Shown here in pieces: positions 33,612-45,278 of a stretch of 64,000 nt of DNA (its first letter is position 1; every line of letters begins with the position of its first letter). Both the position numbers and the translations under genes were made by a program. Under the pieces are notes generated by a model. The model was given only the letters and a program-made list of their open reading frames with translations, had not been told where the DNA came from and made no database searches. Origin of the DNA: Morella rubra (Eukaryota > Streptophyta > Magnoliopsida > Fagales > Myricaceae); the NCBI GenBank assembly GCA_003952965.2, contig RXIC02000083.1:1-64000 (forward strand), written 5' to 3'.

Positions 33612-36028
33612 TTAATAATACAAACCAAAGTGAACAGGAACGTCTAGGGCCGTGACCCAAGATTCCCCTTGTAAAAAAGGCCCTACTGTATACTCGGTAG
33701 CCTGTTGCTTATTGATGACATTGTAGCCCTGCCATGTGACCCTGGTGTCAACTTTTGCACCTGGTCCTGTGTTGTTGAACTCTGCGTAATACAGAGTCTC
33801 GAGTGCAAAGTCTCCTTCCCATGGCAGCCATCCATCAGGGTGAATAATGTCGGTGATTGTTGATTCTATGACAATGGTTCTCGAGTATTCCTTCCAGGGC
33901 CTCCCAAGGTAACTTCTGATTTTGGACTTCAGTGGTTCGAGCTTCTTGTCCGGCAGAATGCGACAGTTTTGCAGCACTATCCCCGTGGTTTCACGTTTGT
34001 CAATCCTTCCCTGGGCTGTGACTATATTTTGCTGGTTCTCCAAAGGTTTCCTGACCACAATCAGGCAGTTTTGGAACACAACTGCTGCATCACCAAAAAT
34101 GAAGTCGACGGTGCCAGCAATGACACAGCTTCGGTAGAACTGCCGGTGAGTCTGGACATACAGGGTGTCTTGGTACCCCTCAAAGCGGCAGTTGAGGAAA
34201 GCTGAACGATCTGCTTGGACTCTGCAAGCCACTGCCTGATGCTTTTCTGGACCAGCAATGTTCCTGAATCCCATGGCTTTGGCCATAAAGCCATCTCCTA
34301 AAGCCGCTGCATATGAAACATTAAAAAATTAAGAACCAGTGAACAACTTCGACAGATTCTTTGCACAATTGACACAAGCTTTTGAAAGAAATTCTTATTG
34401 TACATGGCCGGGCTCAGTTTTCCCTAAGAACAAATTAATTGCACTTGCGTGTGACAATATTCTCAATAACTACCCTATGTATATACTTCTTTATATATTA
34501 TGTTGCTTCTTTTTTCTTTTTTTTCCCTAGTGGCCCCAGAAGCTAAATGCTAATTTGAATATAATCATACCAAAAGTTGCAGTTTGGAACGTTCTAACTC
34601 CATCTACAAAATTTTTGCCGCCAGTGATGATGCTTTTTTGTGATCCATCACCGTACATAGTGACATTCTGCATCTTCTTTGTAATAGTCACATTCTCCTC
34701 ATATATTCCTTCCTTGACGTAGATTACATATCTGCAACATCATGAGAGCCCAAAAAGAGGAGATTAAAAGTAATCAGGTCTCAAGTCTTAAAATTTGTGC
34801 CAAAAGTTCAATGAAATATTGTTTTCTTGGATGACTTGAGTATTCAAATTTTCGCCCTAGATCACCCGAGTTTGTGCAGTCTCTCGTCCCACACAAACTG
34901 AATAATTATCTCCAAATAGATGCTCTGAGATTTTCAGAAAAAATGAAAATTGATGTTGCTTGTAAAAAACCCTGTTTGACCATCAAGAAGGATATTCAAT
35001 TTAAAACGGTGTACATAGTGGCAACTGCAACCACAAAATGGGCATTTTTGGTTTGAAGTCGAAGAGTACAATGTGGTAAAGAGGATTGTGGGGAAGGCAT
35101 TGCCACTAGCATACCGTCCTACAAATAATTCTGGCATATTAGCTAGTGCCTCGGAGATCGTCTTGTAGTCTCCGCTACCGTCTTTAGCCACCGTCACATT
35201 GGGTTTGGGGTTGTCAGCTTCCTTCAACATCCTTCGGTCCTCGTGACTCATCCAGGTGAGAAATCCGTCCTTTTCCAAGATAGGTGAGTTGGATTCGTTA
35301 GCCAGAAGGTGACGGCTAAGTCCTGGTACCTGGATTGTGGAAAGCAATGACGCAACCTCCGAAACCATGGCAAGGGAATTGCTGGCGAGTTCCTTGCATG
35401 GCTGGAGGGCCTTTTCCGTGTCATCCTTCAATTTTCCTTCAGGAAAACCGTCAATGCATGTTTGTTGGTAAGACATGACGGCGCTCAGCCAATTGTTCAA
35501 GTCAGGGGTTCTCGACGACAACTTTTCCAAACCATTGTCTGCAACTTGCGAGGCGGACTCCGCTAATTCTTCCTTAGCATCCTGCATGAGTTCCTTGCAA
35601 TCTTCAAATGCTGATTTCTCTGCTGCGGTGTTCAATTCAAACGCGATGATTTTGTTCATGGCGTTCTCAACCTCGTCGCCGGTGGCTGTGATAGCAGTCT
35701 TGAGCAGGTCCTTGGGTTGAGACAAACCGGGTTGGGCTCTCGCAGCCCTGGTAAGGGTATTCACACACATTTCCTTGTACCCCGCAGACCTACAAATCGA
35801 TTTTATGACCGTATCAGAGATGAAACTGAGCTCATTTACAGCTCGTCGAGGTTGTGCTAGTTTGTTGCTACCATGTCTCGAATGAGAAACAACCTCAAAG
35901 ACTCCCGCAGCAATTAGAACAACAACGGTAACAGCCAAAACTGCGCCAATGGTAATCCTCTTCCTGAGCTGACGCTGCCTCTCAGCTCTTGGGCGTTCTG
36001 CTACCCGATCAAAATCCTGAAATGCCAT
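33612..36028 (-). CDS. Pectin methylesterase with N-terminal inhibitor-like pro-domain (type I PME), gene 1
   Basis: Three exons: 36028-35115, 34731-34571 and 34306-33612, with GT..AG introns of 383 and 264 bp, total 589 codons (the usual size). Residues about 30-48 form a hydrophobic signal anchor after a basic stretch. A PMEI-type pro-domain (about 75-225) carries the spaced Cys of the family. A basic processing motif (SRHLL, then DRRML) precedes the catalytic domain, which starts about residue 275. The catalytic signatures are present: QAVA, GYQDTLY, DFIFGDAAVVFQNC (Asp) and LGRPWKEYSRT (Arg/Trp). The protein should demethylesterify homogalacturonan in the cell wall after cleavage of the pro-domain. 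An in-frame ATG five codons upstream (36043) is an alternative start; MAFQDFD is preferred because that beginning is common in the family. Confidence 0.92.
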
Positions 36029-36043
36029 TTTGAAAATGTCCAA

Positions 36044-38340
36044 GGTCGAGGCAGACCTCCACTGTGGATTCTGGCCAAGGCAATGACAGACAGAGAGCGA
36101 AAAAGCGATCTGAATAGGATGTTATTTTGAAGCCTTTACTCATGACCTCCGTGCTATAATCTTTGGTATTTCCACCTTAGTTTTTCACGAAGTGGCAAGA
36201 GAGCGGTCTGGCAGGAGAGTTTCAAGGGTATTTAAGGAGCTTGTGGGAGAAGATGGATGATAGAGTTCTGTTCCTTCCCTTCCAACCGCATAATTCCCAC
36301 CGATCCTCTCCTCACCATCACCTTCAGCTTTGCTACTCTTGCGCTTGTCCTGGGGAAACCAAGCTATTTCCACCATCCGATTTTCGGAAATTTTTGTTTC
36401 CACGTGATAAACAAGAAACTATTCAAGCAGCTTATTTCTCATAAAATGGAGTGAATTGAATCCATAGCAGACTTGTTCCGGACATTGTCTCGAATGGGTT
36501 CGATCGAGCCCGTTAAAGTCTCACCTAATTTAAATAAAATCAAGTTTTTAAAGGATACTATTAAGAAACTATAATAGGGACTGTGTGACATCAGGTCTAT
36601 CCACATTTATGTCTGAATTTACAAATTTTGAAGATCTCAACACCACACATATTTGCAAAATACAGAGGCATACGACTTACAGTAATAACTTGCAGAGCTC
36701 AATACCGTTCATGAAAATGCCAACACACTATATCGAAGTGTGGATCTACGGCCCAGAGCTCATTTACAACTTATACTACGTTACAAACAGTTAACAGCCA
36801 CACCATCATCTAGCAACATATATAAACACCACCATTACCATATACATACGCGTTACAAAAGGAACGCTTTTTATCCAAAATCACATTACCTATAATACCA
36901 TCAGGTCATTCTCCAATAAGGTCCACGACAATAGGAAAACTACAAAGATCGTTGTCTACACTGCGAATCCCGGTGGTATGGTTGGCCGGACCCATATTTT
37001 ATTCTCATTTGCACTTACGGGATGTCCTCTGTATGTCTTGAAATTCATTTGACGTCTTTAGGGGTGCAGTTGTCGTCTTCCCACAGCTTTGTCGTCTTCT
37101 ACGACGGAAGAGATGCTTTACATGTTGGCGCCTTCGTGGATTGGGTTCTGAGTCATCGCTTATGTAAATAATTTCTGGGCCTACCACGTAGTTTCACATC
37201 GAATATTGTCACTTGTTGTATATTGTCAGCGGATTTAGGAGGTGATTCCATGGGGTATTGTACTCGTGCTTATCTTGGACTAATATTTGCCGAGCAGCAC
37301 CGGTGCACATCAGTATGGCATCAGTGTTCTTATAGTGACAATTAGGCGCAATTTTTTTTGAATTTTCGATGATTGCAGCTTCCATTTTGCGAAAACTTTG
37401 GCACCTTATTCCACCTGCAAAAATTGAAAAATTTTGTTTTGGGCAAAACTTATCCCAATTTCGAATGAAATGGTCCGGATGCAAGAATCACGTCAGATAA
37501 TTCACATATGTGGCCTTAATGTCTTTGCTAAATGTCAGTGTCTCTTATGAAATTCCACTACCTTGAGTGGCCAGCATAGTGATAAATATGAAGAAAGTCA
37601 TGTAAATAATAAATGTAATAATTGTTTTTCCAAAAAATTAACTAAAATGCCTCACTATTCTTTTTATAAGTAGCATGCAAAGCACGTATGTGATTTGACA
37701 CTTAAGATAAGACTTTGTAATTTAAGTGTTTATATGCTTATTCAAAAAATAATAATATGTCTTCAATTACTTACATTGTCAAATATCTCTTTAATTACTC
37801 TATCATCACAATAAAGAAATACTACAAGAATTTTATACAAGTCATCCAAGCTTATGCTACAAAAAGATTATATACCCATGTATATCTCATTTATCCACTG
37901 TACAATTAAATCACAACCCACTTGTTGTCCATTTTCAGCGAATCCAGGATACGGGCAAAGTTGGCCAAGAGTCTGTCCTTCACTCAGGCCCAATCGGCTC
38001 ACCTATGGCCAGCTGAGTTGCCTCTGTCAAATATCAGAGGCAATGACTCGAGCAACACGCAACACTTGTGGCGAGGAGAATGTCCTCTATAAAACAAAGA
38101 CGACTTTGCTCACGCCACTAGGCTTATGCGTGGTGGGTGAGCAAAATGTCTCTTTGCAGACGAGGGGTGAAGAAATAAAAGCACCTCAGGATTGGAGATG
38201 ATTCATTCGACCCCAGTGGCAAATTTCTTATGTGGTGGAAAAAGAATTTGCTTTTATATTCAATCAGCTATGAGACATTTTTCCTTTTTCCTCCTCTTTT
38301 TTCCGGTTCTCCTTGCTGTTGGTATTAGTAAAATGGGATT
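36044..38340. other. Upstream region of PME gene 1 and gene-poor DNA
   Basis: A TTAAATA-type box on the minus strand near 36225-36235 could serve as TATA element for PME gene 1. At 37005-37187 and 37209-37484 (minus) short frames occur, the first with an EIIYISDDSE block followed by Arg-rich sequence; they are not recognised. Sequence at 37985-38160 contains degenerate units related to the minisatellite at 39.0-39.35 kb. Nothing else was supported. Confidence 0.35.
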
Positions 38341-38345
38341 TATAT

Positions 38346-38519
38346 GGCGTTTGGCAAACCAAAATTTAATCCCTAAAATTTTATCATCATTACAAATTCT
38401 CTCTCTCTCTTCACTTTTTCACCAACTTTTTCACTCATTTTTTTCATTTTTTTTTACCAACTTTTTCATTCTCTCTCTTCACCTTTTTACAAACTCCTAA
38501 AATTTTGTTCCCAAACGCC
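38346..38519. mobile_element. Short MITE with GGCGTTTGG termini, 174 bp
   Basis: The ends GGCGTTTGG (38346) and CCAAACGCC (38519) are inverted, and the similarity extends loosely inward (aaaccaaaattt.. against ..aaaattttgttcc). The inside is T/C-rich with repeated 'ttttcacc/actttttca' units. No convincing target duplication is visible, so the superfamily is open. Confidence 0.5.
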
Positions 38520-38969
38520 TTGTTAGCCATCCAATGTAATTGCAATTCATGTCATACATGGATTGTCCCATTTTCTTTTAGAGTGACTCTATTCCCTAAT
38601 TGTCTTCATTGATTTTCCAAAAAAGGAAATAGCTATTTGTTGGCTTGGATTTGTCATAGACTTGGTCCAAAATTGATCAACGACACCACGTTTAACAAGC
38701 TCACCCGAAAGCCTTTTGTTATCTTTGCAATTCCAAGACACAGTTTTTACATCCATGCCACAGAGCAAATCAGGACTCAAGAGCATCACACCGAAGAGTA
38801 GTTTTTCGATTGGTTTGTTCTCAAAACTACCCATTGACAATCTTACTTTGTTGTTAACTGAAGGGATGATGGATCCTAGCTTTCCTAAACGGAAATTTAG
38901 AAATCTGATCAACTAAAGTGGTAGGGTCGAACCATTTCCAAAGTGTTCGTAGGCAAGGTAATAACTATT

Positions 38970-39350
38970 TCAATAAATAAGAGCGCACATGTGGTGCACG
39001 AAATGGCCTATGTAAAATCAAGAGGTTGTCGCTCGTACCACTCGGCTCACGTGTGGTGAGTCAACTGCATTCGTAAATATTCATTCCATATATCGCAATC
39101 GCACCGCCATTAGGCTCATGTGTGGCAAGCCAACTGCATCTACAAATATCATATGCACCATCGCTCATGCCACTCGGCTCACGTGTGGAGAGCCAACTGC
39201 CTCCGTAAAAATTAGAGGCATACCTCGCCATCGCTCGCTCCAATCATCTCGCGTGTGCTGAGACAACAACCTCTGTAAGATCTATTCACGTGAGCTTAGT
39301 GGCACGCAAGCAACTTTGGTCAAGCGTGGTGAGCAAAATGCATCGATAAG
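38970..39350. repeat. Degenerate minisatellite, units about 55-70 bp
   Basis: Units follow the pattern cgctc-n-ccactcggctcacgtgtgg-n-agccaactgc-n-tctgtaaa. Clear units start near 39031, 39095, 39162 and 39232, with weaker ones at both sides and at 37985-38160. Each carries a CACGTG-like core (G-box look-alike). The units are diverged, so the array is old. Confidence 0.7.
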
Positions 39351-42195
39351 ATCTCATAGGCCATTGGTCGAGCCACGATAGCGTTATGTATAGTGAGCCA
39401 ATCGTTGTCTTTGTGCAACATTTGAGTCATGTAGCACATGTGGGGCGATTGATTGCCTATTTGTTGAAGTTCTTTCCTCTCCTCCTGAATCAGATGATAA
39501 CACTTGAAACTATTGTCCGGAATCAAAGGATAACAGTTGCAACTATCATCCTGAATCAATTTCAACTCTTAAAACTATCCCATAAGTTTTCAACAATAGT
39601 ATAGATATTTCATTCATCGACATTTGTCATCATTAATTGGACCGAACGACTAATGTTAATAAAACAGCTAGCAAGATATTTGATATTAACATAGCCAAAA
39701 CATTACAAAAAAAAAAAAAAAGCAGAGTTATACCATTACAACAACACTGACATAACAACATTCCAAGATATATGCAAAATACCAACACATATAGCATTTA
39801 ATTTCAACAACGACCAAAATAAGATGTACTAGTCTATGCATCCATCCAACTAGCCTAAATACTATGTAAAGTCATAGAGTCATGTACTACGCCCATTACC
39901 CACACAAAAGTATTGAAGTGTTGGTATTGAATAAAATACGGCTTATCAAGTACAAACCCACAATACATTTAAAGCATACAAGCATAAGGGTTGATGTAAA
40001 AAAAGAAACAGAACAACTGTAGTTCTTTGTCCATGCACACACAAACGAACCAGGCTTTTCATGCCTTAAAGATGATAGATCCACTCCAACCTCCTCTCAG
40101 GTGGCATTTCCAGGAATGTGTGCTACCTCTCTTTGTTCTCCAATAATTGATCAATGGCTTCGTGGTACCAGAACTCTGGCAATGGAGGAGATAGCTCGCT
40201 CAACCAACGGATGCACTTATTAATGGTGCATAGAGGTTGACTAAGCTCCCTGTTTCCTGACACGTTTCCCTGAGTGAATTGGCTACCTGATGCACCCGAA
40301 TGTACTTTGTAGAACTTAGTCATAGCCCGAACACAGTCAAACATCTTAACCTCGATCTACTTATTCTAGTAGAGGCTCATTCATCGGACTAACCGGTGCT
40401 TCTGTGGATGAATGTCAGCCAAAACCGGTGGTAGTAGCCTGAGAAAAAATACCTCCCATTAAATCGAAATGTGGGTATCCTTGACGTTTATATTTTACAA
40501 GCTTTGGGTTGGACTTCAAAGAAATACACAAACCTTTTCAGCAAGCCATATTTTCACCACAACAAAGAAACAAAAAAGCACAGTTTATCAACATAATAGA
40601 AAAGAGCACATTTAGCAGATTAGTCCAGGCCTCTTCACTTACAACCAGTGTGTGCCTTTCATCGTCCCAACCAAAACCCCATTTTTTTCACAATAAATGC
40701 AAAGTCGTTGTATGCATGTTTCATGCGATCCCATTTTCCCTTAATCTACTTTGTATTAAACTTACAGTTGCAACATTTGTTTATAAGTGCAGTCGCAGTA
40801 TTATGAGCATAGGAGTCAAATCTCCCCTACACGATCCTCCCATTCACGACACACTCTTGTAGAATATTCAGAAAAAGAAGCTCATTTGCGGATGTCCACA
40901 AATCTCGCTCTTCTTGATCCTCCATTCTTTGCTTTTGTATATGAAACAAAAAATCTATTACGATATTACAAGTGCATGAAAATAAATTGTAAAAAATCAT
41001 TAAAAAGAATGTTAGAAAATACTACCTTTAGGGTCCTAGGTAGTCTTCTACTACGTTCTGGCAGTCTTTCAAGGAGGTGGTAATGCTGCTTGTTATGTAT
41101 GGGGAATCAAATCCAAATCATACCCAATAGCCCGTGAAGAACTGGAAATATAGGAGGCACTAACCTAGCGAGAACGCGTTATATGGCCTATCGCAACGGA
41201 AGTTATTGATTAAAGGGAGGGAGTAAACTCGGTGTTTGAAAGCACTTGGCTTCTAAACTGAGATTCTTCTTCAGCCAGCCTTACAAGTATAGAAGCCCGA
41301 GTTCGTATGGTGTGGAAGGATGCCTTTTTAAATAACAAGGAATGAAAATCTATTGTGGTTGAAATGACAAGGAGAGCCTCTGTATGATTTCAAAGAACTG
41401 AGTCCCAAGTAATTTAGTGCTTATTAGATTGTAGATTGTACTATACCATCTATTAAATGTTGTTTGGAAGGTGATTGAATGAGTTAATGGGGGAGCTTCG
41501 TTGATCTATAAAAGAAGATCAGTTTTGACCAGCCACACAAAGTTTGATTTTTTGTGAAAAGAATAGTCAGTTAACAATAAATGGGGATCAATGAATTGAT
41601 AAAGAAGGACATATAACAGTAGTTCAGTGAAGGTATGCACCCATTCAGTACCAATTTAAGTAAACACCGAGATTGGCGTTCAAGTTGTAGAGTAACACGC
41701 ACAGTAATAACATGGAGTTTAATAGCTATAAGTTCAAAGATAGCCACCATGAACAAAGGGTGATGCAAAAAAAAAATAAAAAATCACATTGGAGATGCAT
41801 GAAGTTGAATTCACCTCTGACCTTGTCTCTTTTGGGAGGATGTAGCAAATGGCTACATGCCAAGGGAACTATGAACAAAAAAAAAAAAAAAAATTGACAA
41901 TTTGGTCACTAGATTTATACCCTGTTAACAAAATAGTCACTAAGCTTACTTTTTTTACGTTTTGGTCACTGAGTCCATACCTATGTGACGATATGGTCCT
42001 TCCGTCTATATTACGTCACTACATCTAATGGAATCCATGGCCAAGTCATCATTTTGCCACATCAGCGTCAGTAATTCCCGTTAGCAGCCCAATCACCTAA
42101 ACTAATCTAAACGAACTGTTTAAGTCATCCACCCATTGTCTTCAAACTGATCGTGAATAATATTATTGCTCAAGTATTCTCATGTACTCTGTTTT
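39351..42195. other. Gene-poor region, possible transposon protein remnant at 40123-40344
   Basis: On the minus strand, 40123-40344 reads a 73-codon frame with INKCIRWLSELSPPLPEFWYHEAIDQLLENKER. Its pattern faintly resembles the C-terminal part of plant Myb/SANT-like transposon-derived proteins. At 41880-42060 a sequence of repeated 'ttggtcact' phrases looks like the end of a transposon, but no partner end was found. The rest shows nothing recognisable. Confidence 0.3.
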
Positions 42196-42199
42196 CTTG

Positions 42200-42930
42200 C
42201 TCAACCATAAGGAAGACCCTGGCTACTAGAGTCATTAAGATACACCTCGAGCATGAAGTTGCAAATGTGCAAGGCGATATCATTTGAATCGCCATTGATT
42301 AACACATAAAGAAAACAAACTCGATCCAAATTTAAGGAGGACATATGTGACACAGGGTACATGTTGGTGCACACAATCTGAGTAAGCACATGAATCTCGG
42401 CCGAAAACTCACTCATCTCTAAGTCTTCCTTATATATGGATAGGGATGATGAAACAATAGGGCCATCATAGCATCCATGGCAAAAGCCTTATCATAGGCA
42501 TATATGGAAAGATAGGGTCAGGAACACATAGTACGTCATATAAGTTGGCAATTCCTGCAAGTGTCACACGAAAGTATTGACCGCTTAGATATATAGTAAA
42601 TGAGCTAGATGTCTTGTCAATAGCATGGATGTTAGAGTAAAATTCTCTTACAAGCAGTTTTGAAGGAGGAGAAACAAGATTGAAAAGGGAATCCCAATCT
42701 CGGGCTCTAAATACAGCAGGAATACCGGTATTGTGAAGAGCATCGAGGGCAACCACATGCTCAGCGAGAATAGCTTTCTTCTAAAAGTATTTGTTGAAGA
42801 TCTTTTCAGCCTTATGATCAACAAACCTAGTGTCAAAGTTGCCAAATTTTTGTTTTGTCGGTTTGGAGGGATTGGTCTTGGCCTTGTTATTGGTATTGGT
42901 CTTGGTCTTGGGTGAATTTGTTCATTTCGC
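42200..42930 (-). pseudogene. 'Putative plant transposon protein' (PF20167-type) remnant
   Basis: Read on the minus strand it begins with a block containing KFDTRFVDHKAEKIFNKYF, then an in-frame TAG near 42782, then VFRARDWDSLFNLVSPPSKLL and VREFYSNIHAID, and YLSGQYFRVTLAGIANLYDV. After a frame change comes LTQIVCTNMYPVSHMSSLNLDRVCFL (42201-42416). The W-x-S-L, VREFY and IVxxNxxP blocks in this order are those of the plant transposon-protein domain also found in CACTA gene 1, but the sequence is clearly different. It is a decayed remnant of another element. Confidence 0.6.
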
Positions 42931-43444
42931 CATCTGTAGAGACAGAGATATGTACTATTAGCAACAAGTTTCATTCGAACAAAATACAAATTTTGAGGAA
43001 GGGTAAAACAAAATACAAGAAGTAGTGTAGAACTGTGACAATGTACGCATATGTCTCTTTTATCTTCTGTGAACCTGTTCTAGAAAAATTAACTTTTATA
43101 AGCAACTAAAACATAAAATACAAAGAGCTGAAACCCATTTGTTAAATGGAGCAATATCCCAACAAATTAACACACAACATGCAACTCGTTGTTATCATAG
43201 CAAGCATCAGAATTCATTGCATTAACAACGAACACATAATCTCCTGTTTGAAAACATGAATCTCACTAAAATAGAAGAAGGAGAAATAGAAAGTACTACC
43301 CAAGTATAAACAAACAACACTAAACCAAAAAAATCAATCAAATAATTGACAAAACCAATTAGTAACCAAAAGAGAATGCGAGTCCAAATATCAACCCAAG
43401 AAGTGGGTGAATTAGGTTTATCAAAAACAAAACTATTTTTTTTA

Positions 43445-44091
43445 GGCTAAATTACTCCGTACGTCCCTGGGGTTTGACCTTTTCCCAGTTTGGTCCTCAG
43501 GGTTCGATTTTCCCTAAAAGCATCCCTGGGGTGAGGACTCATTACCAAATAGATCCTGGCGTCAACTCTTGGACGGAAATGCACACGTGGCTAACGGCTT
43601 ACACGTGGGCACTGACAGCTGGATTTTTTTTAAAATCTCACCCAATCGCAATGTGACACGTGTCACTACAATAAATAAAAATAAAAAAATAAATCTAAAA
43701 TCTAAATTTAAAAAAAAAAACCCGGATCGGGGGAGACCCCCGATCCTTTCCCGGTGGAGGGTCCTCCACGTGACCCCTCCACCGGGAAAGGATCGGGGGT
43801 CTCCCCCGATCCGGGTTTTTTTTTTTTTAATTTAGATTTTTATTTATTTTTTTATTTATTTTATTATTTAGTGACACGTGTCACATTACGATTGGATGAG
43901 ATTTTTTTTTTAAATCCAGCTGTCAGCCCATGTGCAAGCCGTTAGCCACGTGTGCATTTCCGTCCAAGAGTTGACGCCAGGATCTATTTGGTAATGGGTT
44001 CTCACCCCAAGGATGCTTTTAGGGAAAATCGAACCCTGAGGACCAAACTGGGAAAAGGTCAAACCCCAGGGACGTACGGAGTAATTTAACC
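43445..44091. mobile_element. 647-bp foldback element (near-perfect palindrome), probable MULE-type MITE
   Basis: GGCTAAATTACTCCGTACGT at the left pairs with its complement at the right, and pairing continues with few mismatches to a GC-rich core around 43768. Inside the arms are 'ccccgatcctttcccggtgg' and its complement, and 'gtgacacgtgtcac'. Both flanks are T runs of 8 or more, consistent with an 8-9 bp T-rich target duplication. There is no coding capacity; reading frames in it are shadows. Long foldback ends with 8-9 bp duplications fit Mutator-like or foldback elements. Confidence 0.82.
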
Positions 44092-44539
44092 TTTTTTTTT
44101 TTATAAAAATACAGATTTGAAAAATACTCATTTTTAATAAATAACAATGTAGATCTGAATATGTTTAATTCTATAGCTAAATATAAGCAATAATGTAAAG
44201 AGTAGGGAAGAGAGATAACACTGCTTATTTTTAGATGATTCAGCCAAGACTTGCCTACATCCACCCCACGGCTATTGCCTTCCTTGGGCTTCTCCACTAT
44301 AATCCAATAGTGTACAACTTAGCTTCTGGGTGCTAAATAACTTTACAAGAGTTTTTCCGACTCACTCTTCAACTCATACATAAATCTTAAAGCATATGAC
44401 ATTTCTTCTATCCTCATGGGTAGGCCCAAGTGTTTCCCACACTCAAATTTCTCAAAGTTTAATGATAGGAATGAATAAACAATAGTTCTCAACGTTATAT
44501 CAGCAAAAACAAAGCTTAATAAATGGCTACAAGACAAGA

Positions 44540-45278
44540 TCTGATGATGATGACAACAATGGCAGACCGGATCTGTTGAAAAATGTGCAACTCTTGTCTT
44601 TTGCGCTTTTCTCTCACTTTATGGAGGCTAGGTCAAGATTGATGATGTAAAGAGGTAAAAGGTGTGCAAAAGATCTCTTTTCTCTCTCCATAAAGTTCCT
44701 TTTATAGGTCTTCAGTCTTGGGGGTCCTAAGGGCCTTTTTAGAATGTTGGAGAGGTGCCCTAAGTGCCACAACGTCTTGATTCACATGCTGAGAAGTCGT
44801 TTTAAAAATAAAGTTGCCGCAACATGTGTCAACACAAACACACTTATGTGTCGACGCCTTCATCAAGTCTGAAACTGACTCGTAGGTGCCTGTGGCATGC
44901 GTCGACAATATCTTCATATGTGTCGACACTTTGTTTCCCCTATGTCAACCCATCAAAATGACAGTCTGGCTTCTGTGCTATGTGTCGACACCATGTCAAC
45001 CATGTGTCGACACCATCTTGGCAGATAGAGTTTTTCAATACTTTTTGATGTGCAATCTTTTCCATTTCAACACAAAAACTTCTACAATGAAAAATATCAT
45101 AGTTTAGGTGCACGCCATGGTGTTTAAATTAAATATAGGGTATAATGAATTAGAGAGATATAAAAATACAATTGAATAGTGGATTGACAACCACATATCC
45201 TAAAAATATTCCAAAGCTATTTTATCATTTGTTATCATCAAAATCAAGTATAGCTCAAGGAGCAACCTTGGGCTAACA
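44540..45278 (-). mobile_element. Partial Copia-like LTR, minus strand
   Basis: On the minus strand it starts TGTTAGCCCAAGGTTGC at 45278, followed by 'ttgattttgatgataacaaa'. It has several GTGTCGACAC-type boxes, a 'cttttataggt' region before A/G-rich 'gagagaaaa' sequence, and a 'catcatcaatcttgacctagcct' block. The same features in the same order occur on the plus strand from 49156, so they are two copies of one LTR family. The far end is not defined and no internal retrotransposon region was seen. Confidence 0.6.

Noticed and set aside
43569..44131. Several frames inside the 647-bp foldback
   Set aside because: Both strands give similar frames because the DNA is a palindrome; no protein signature.
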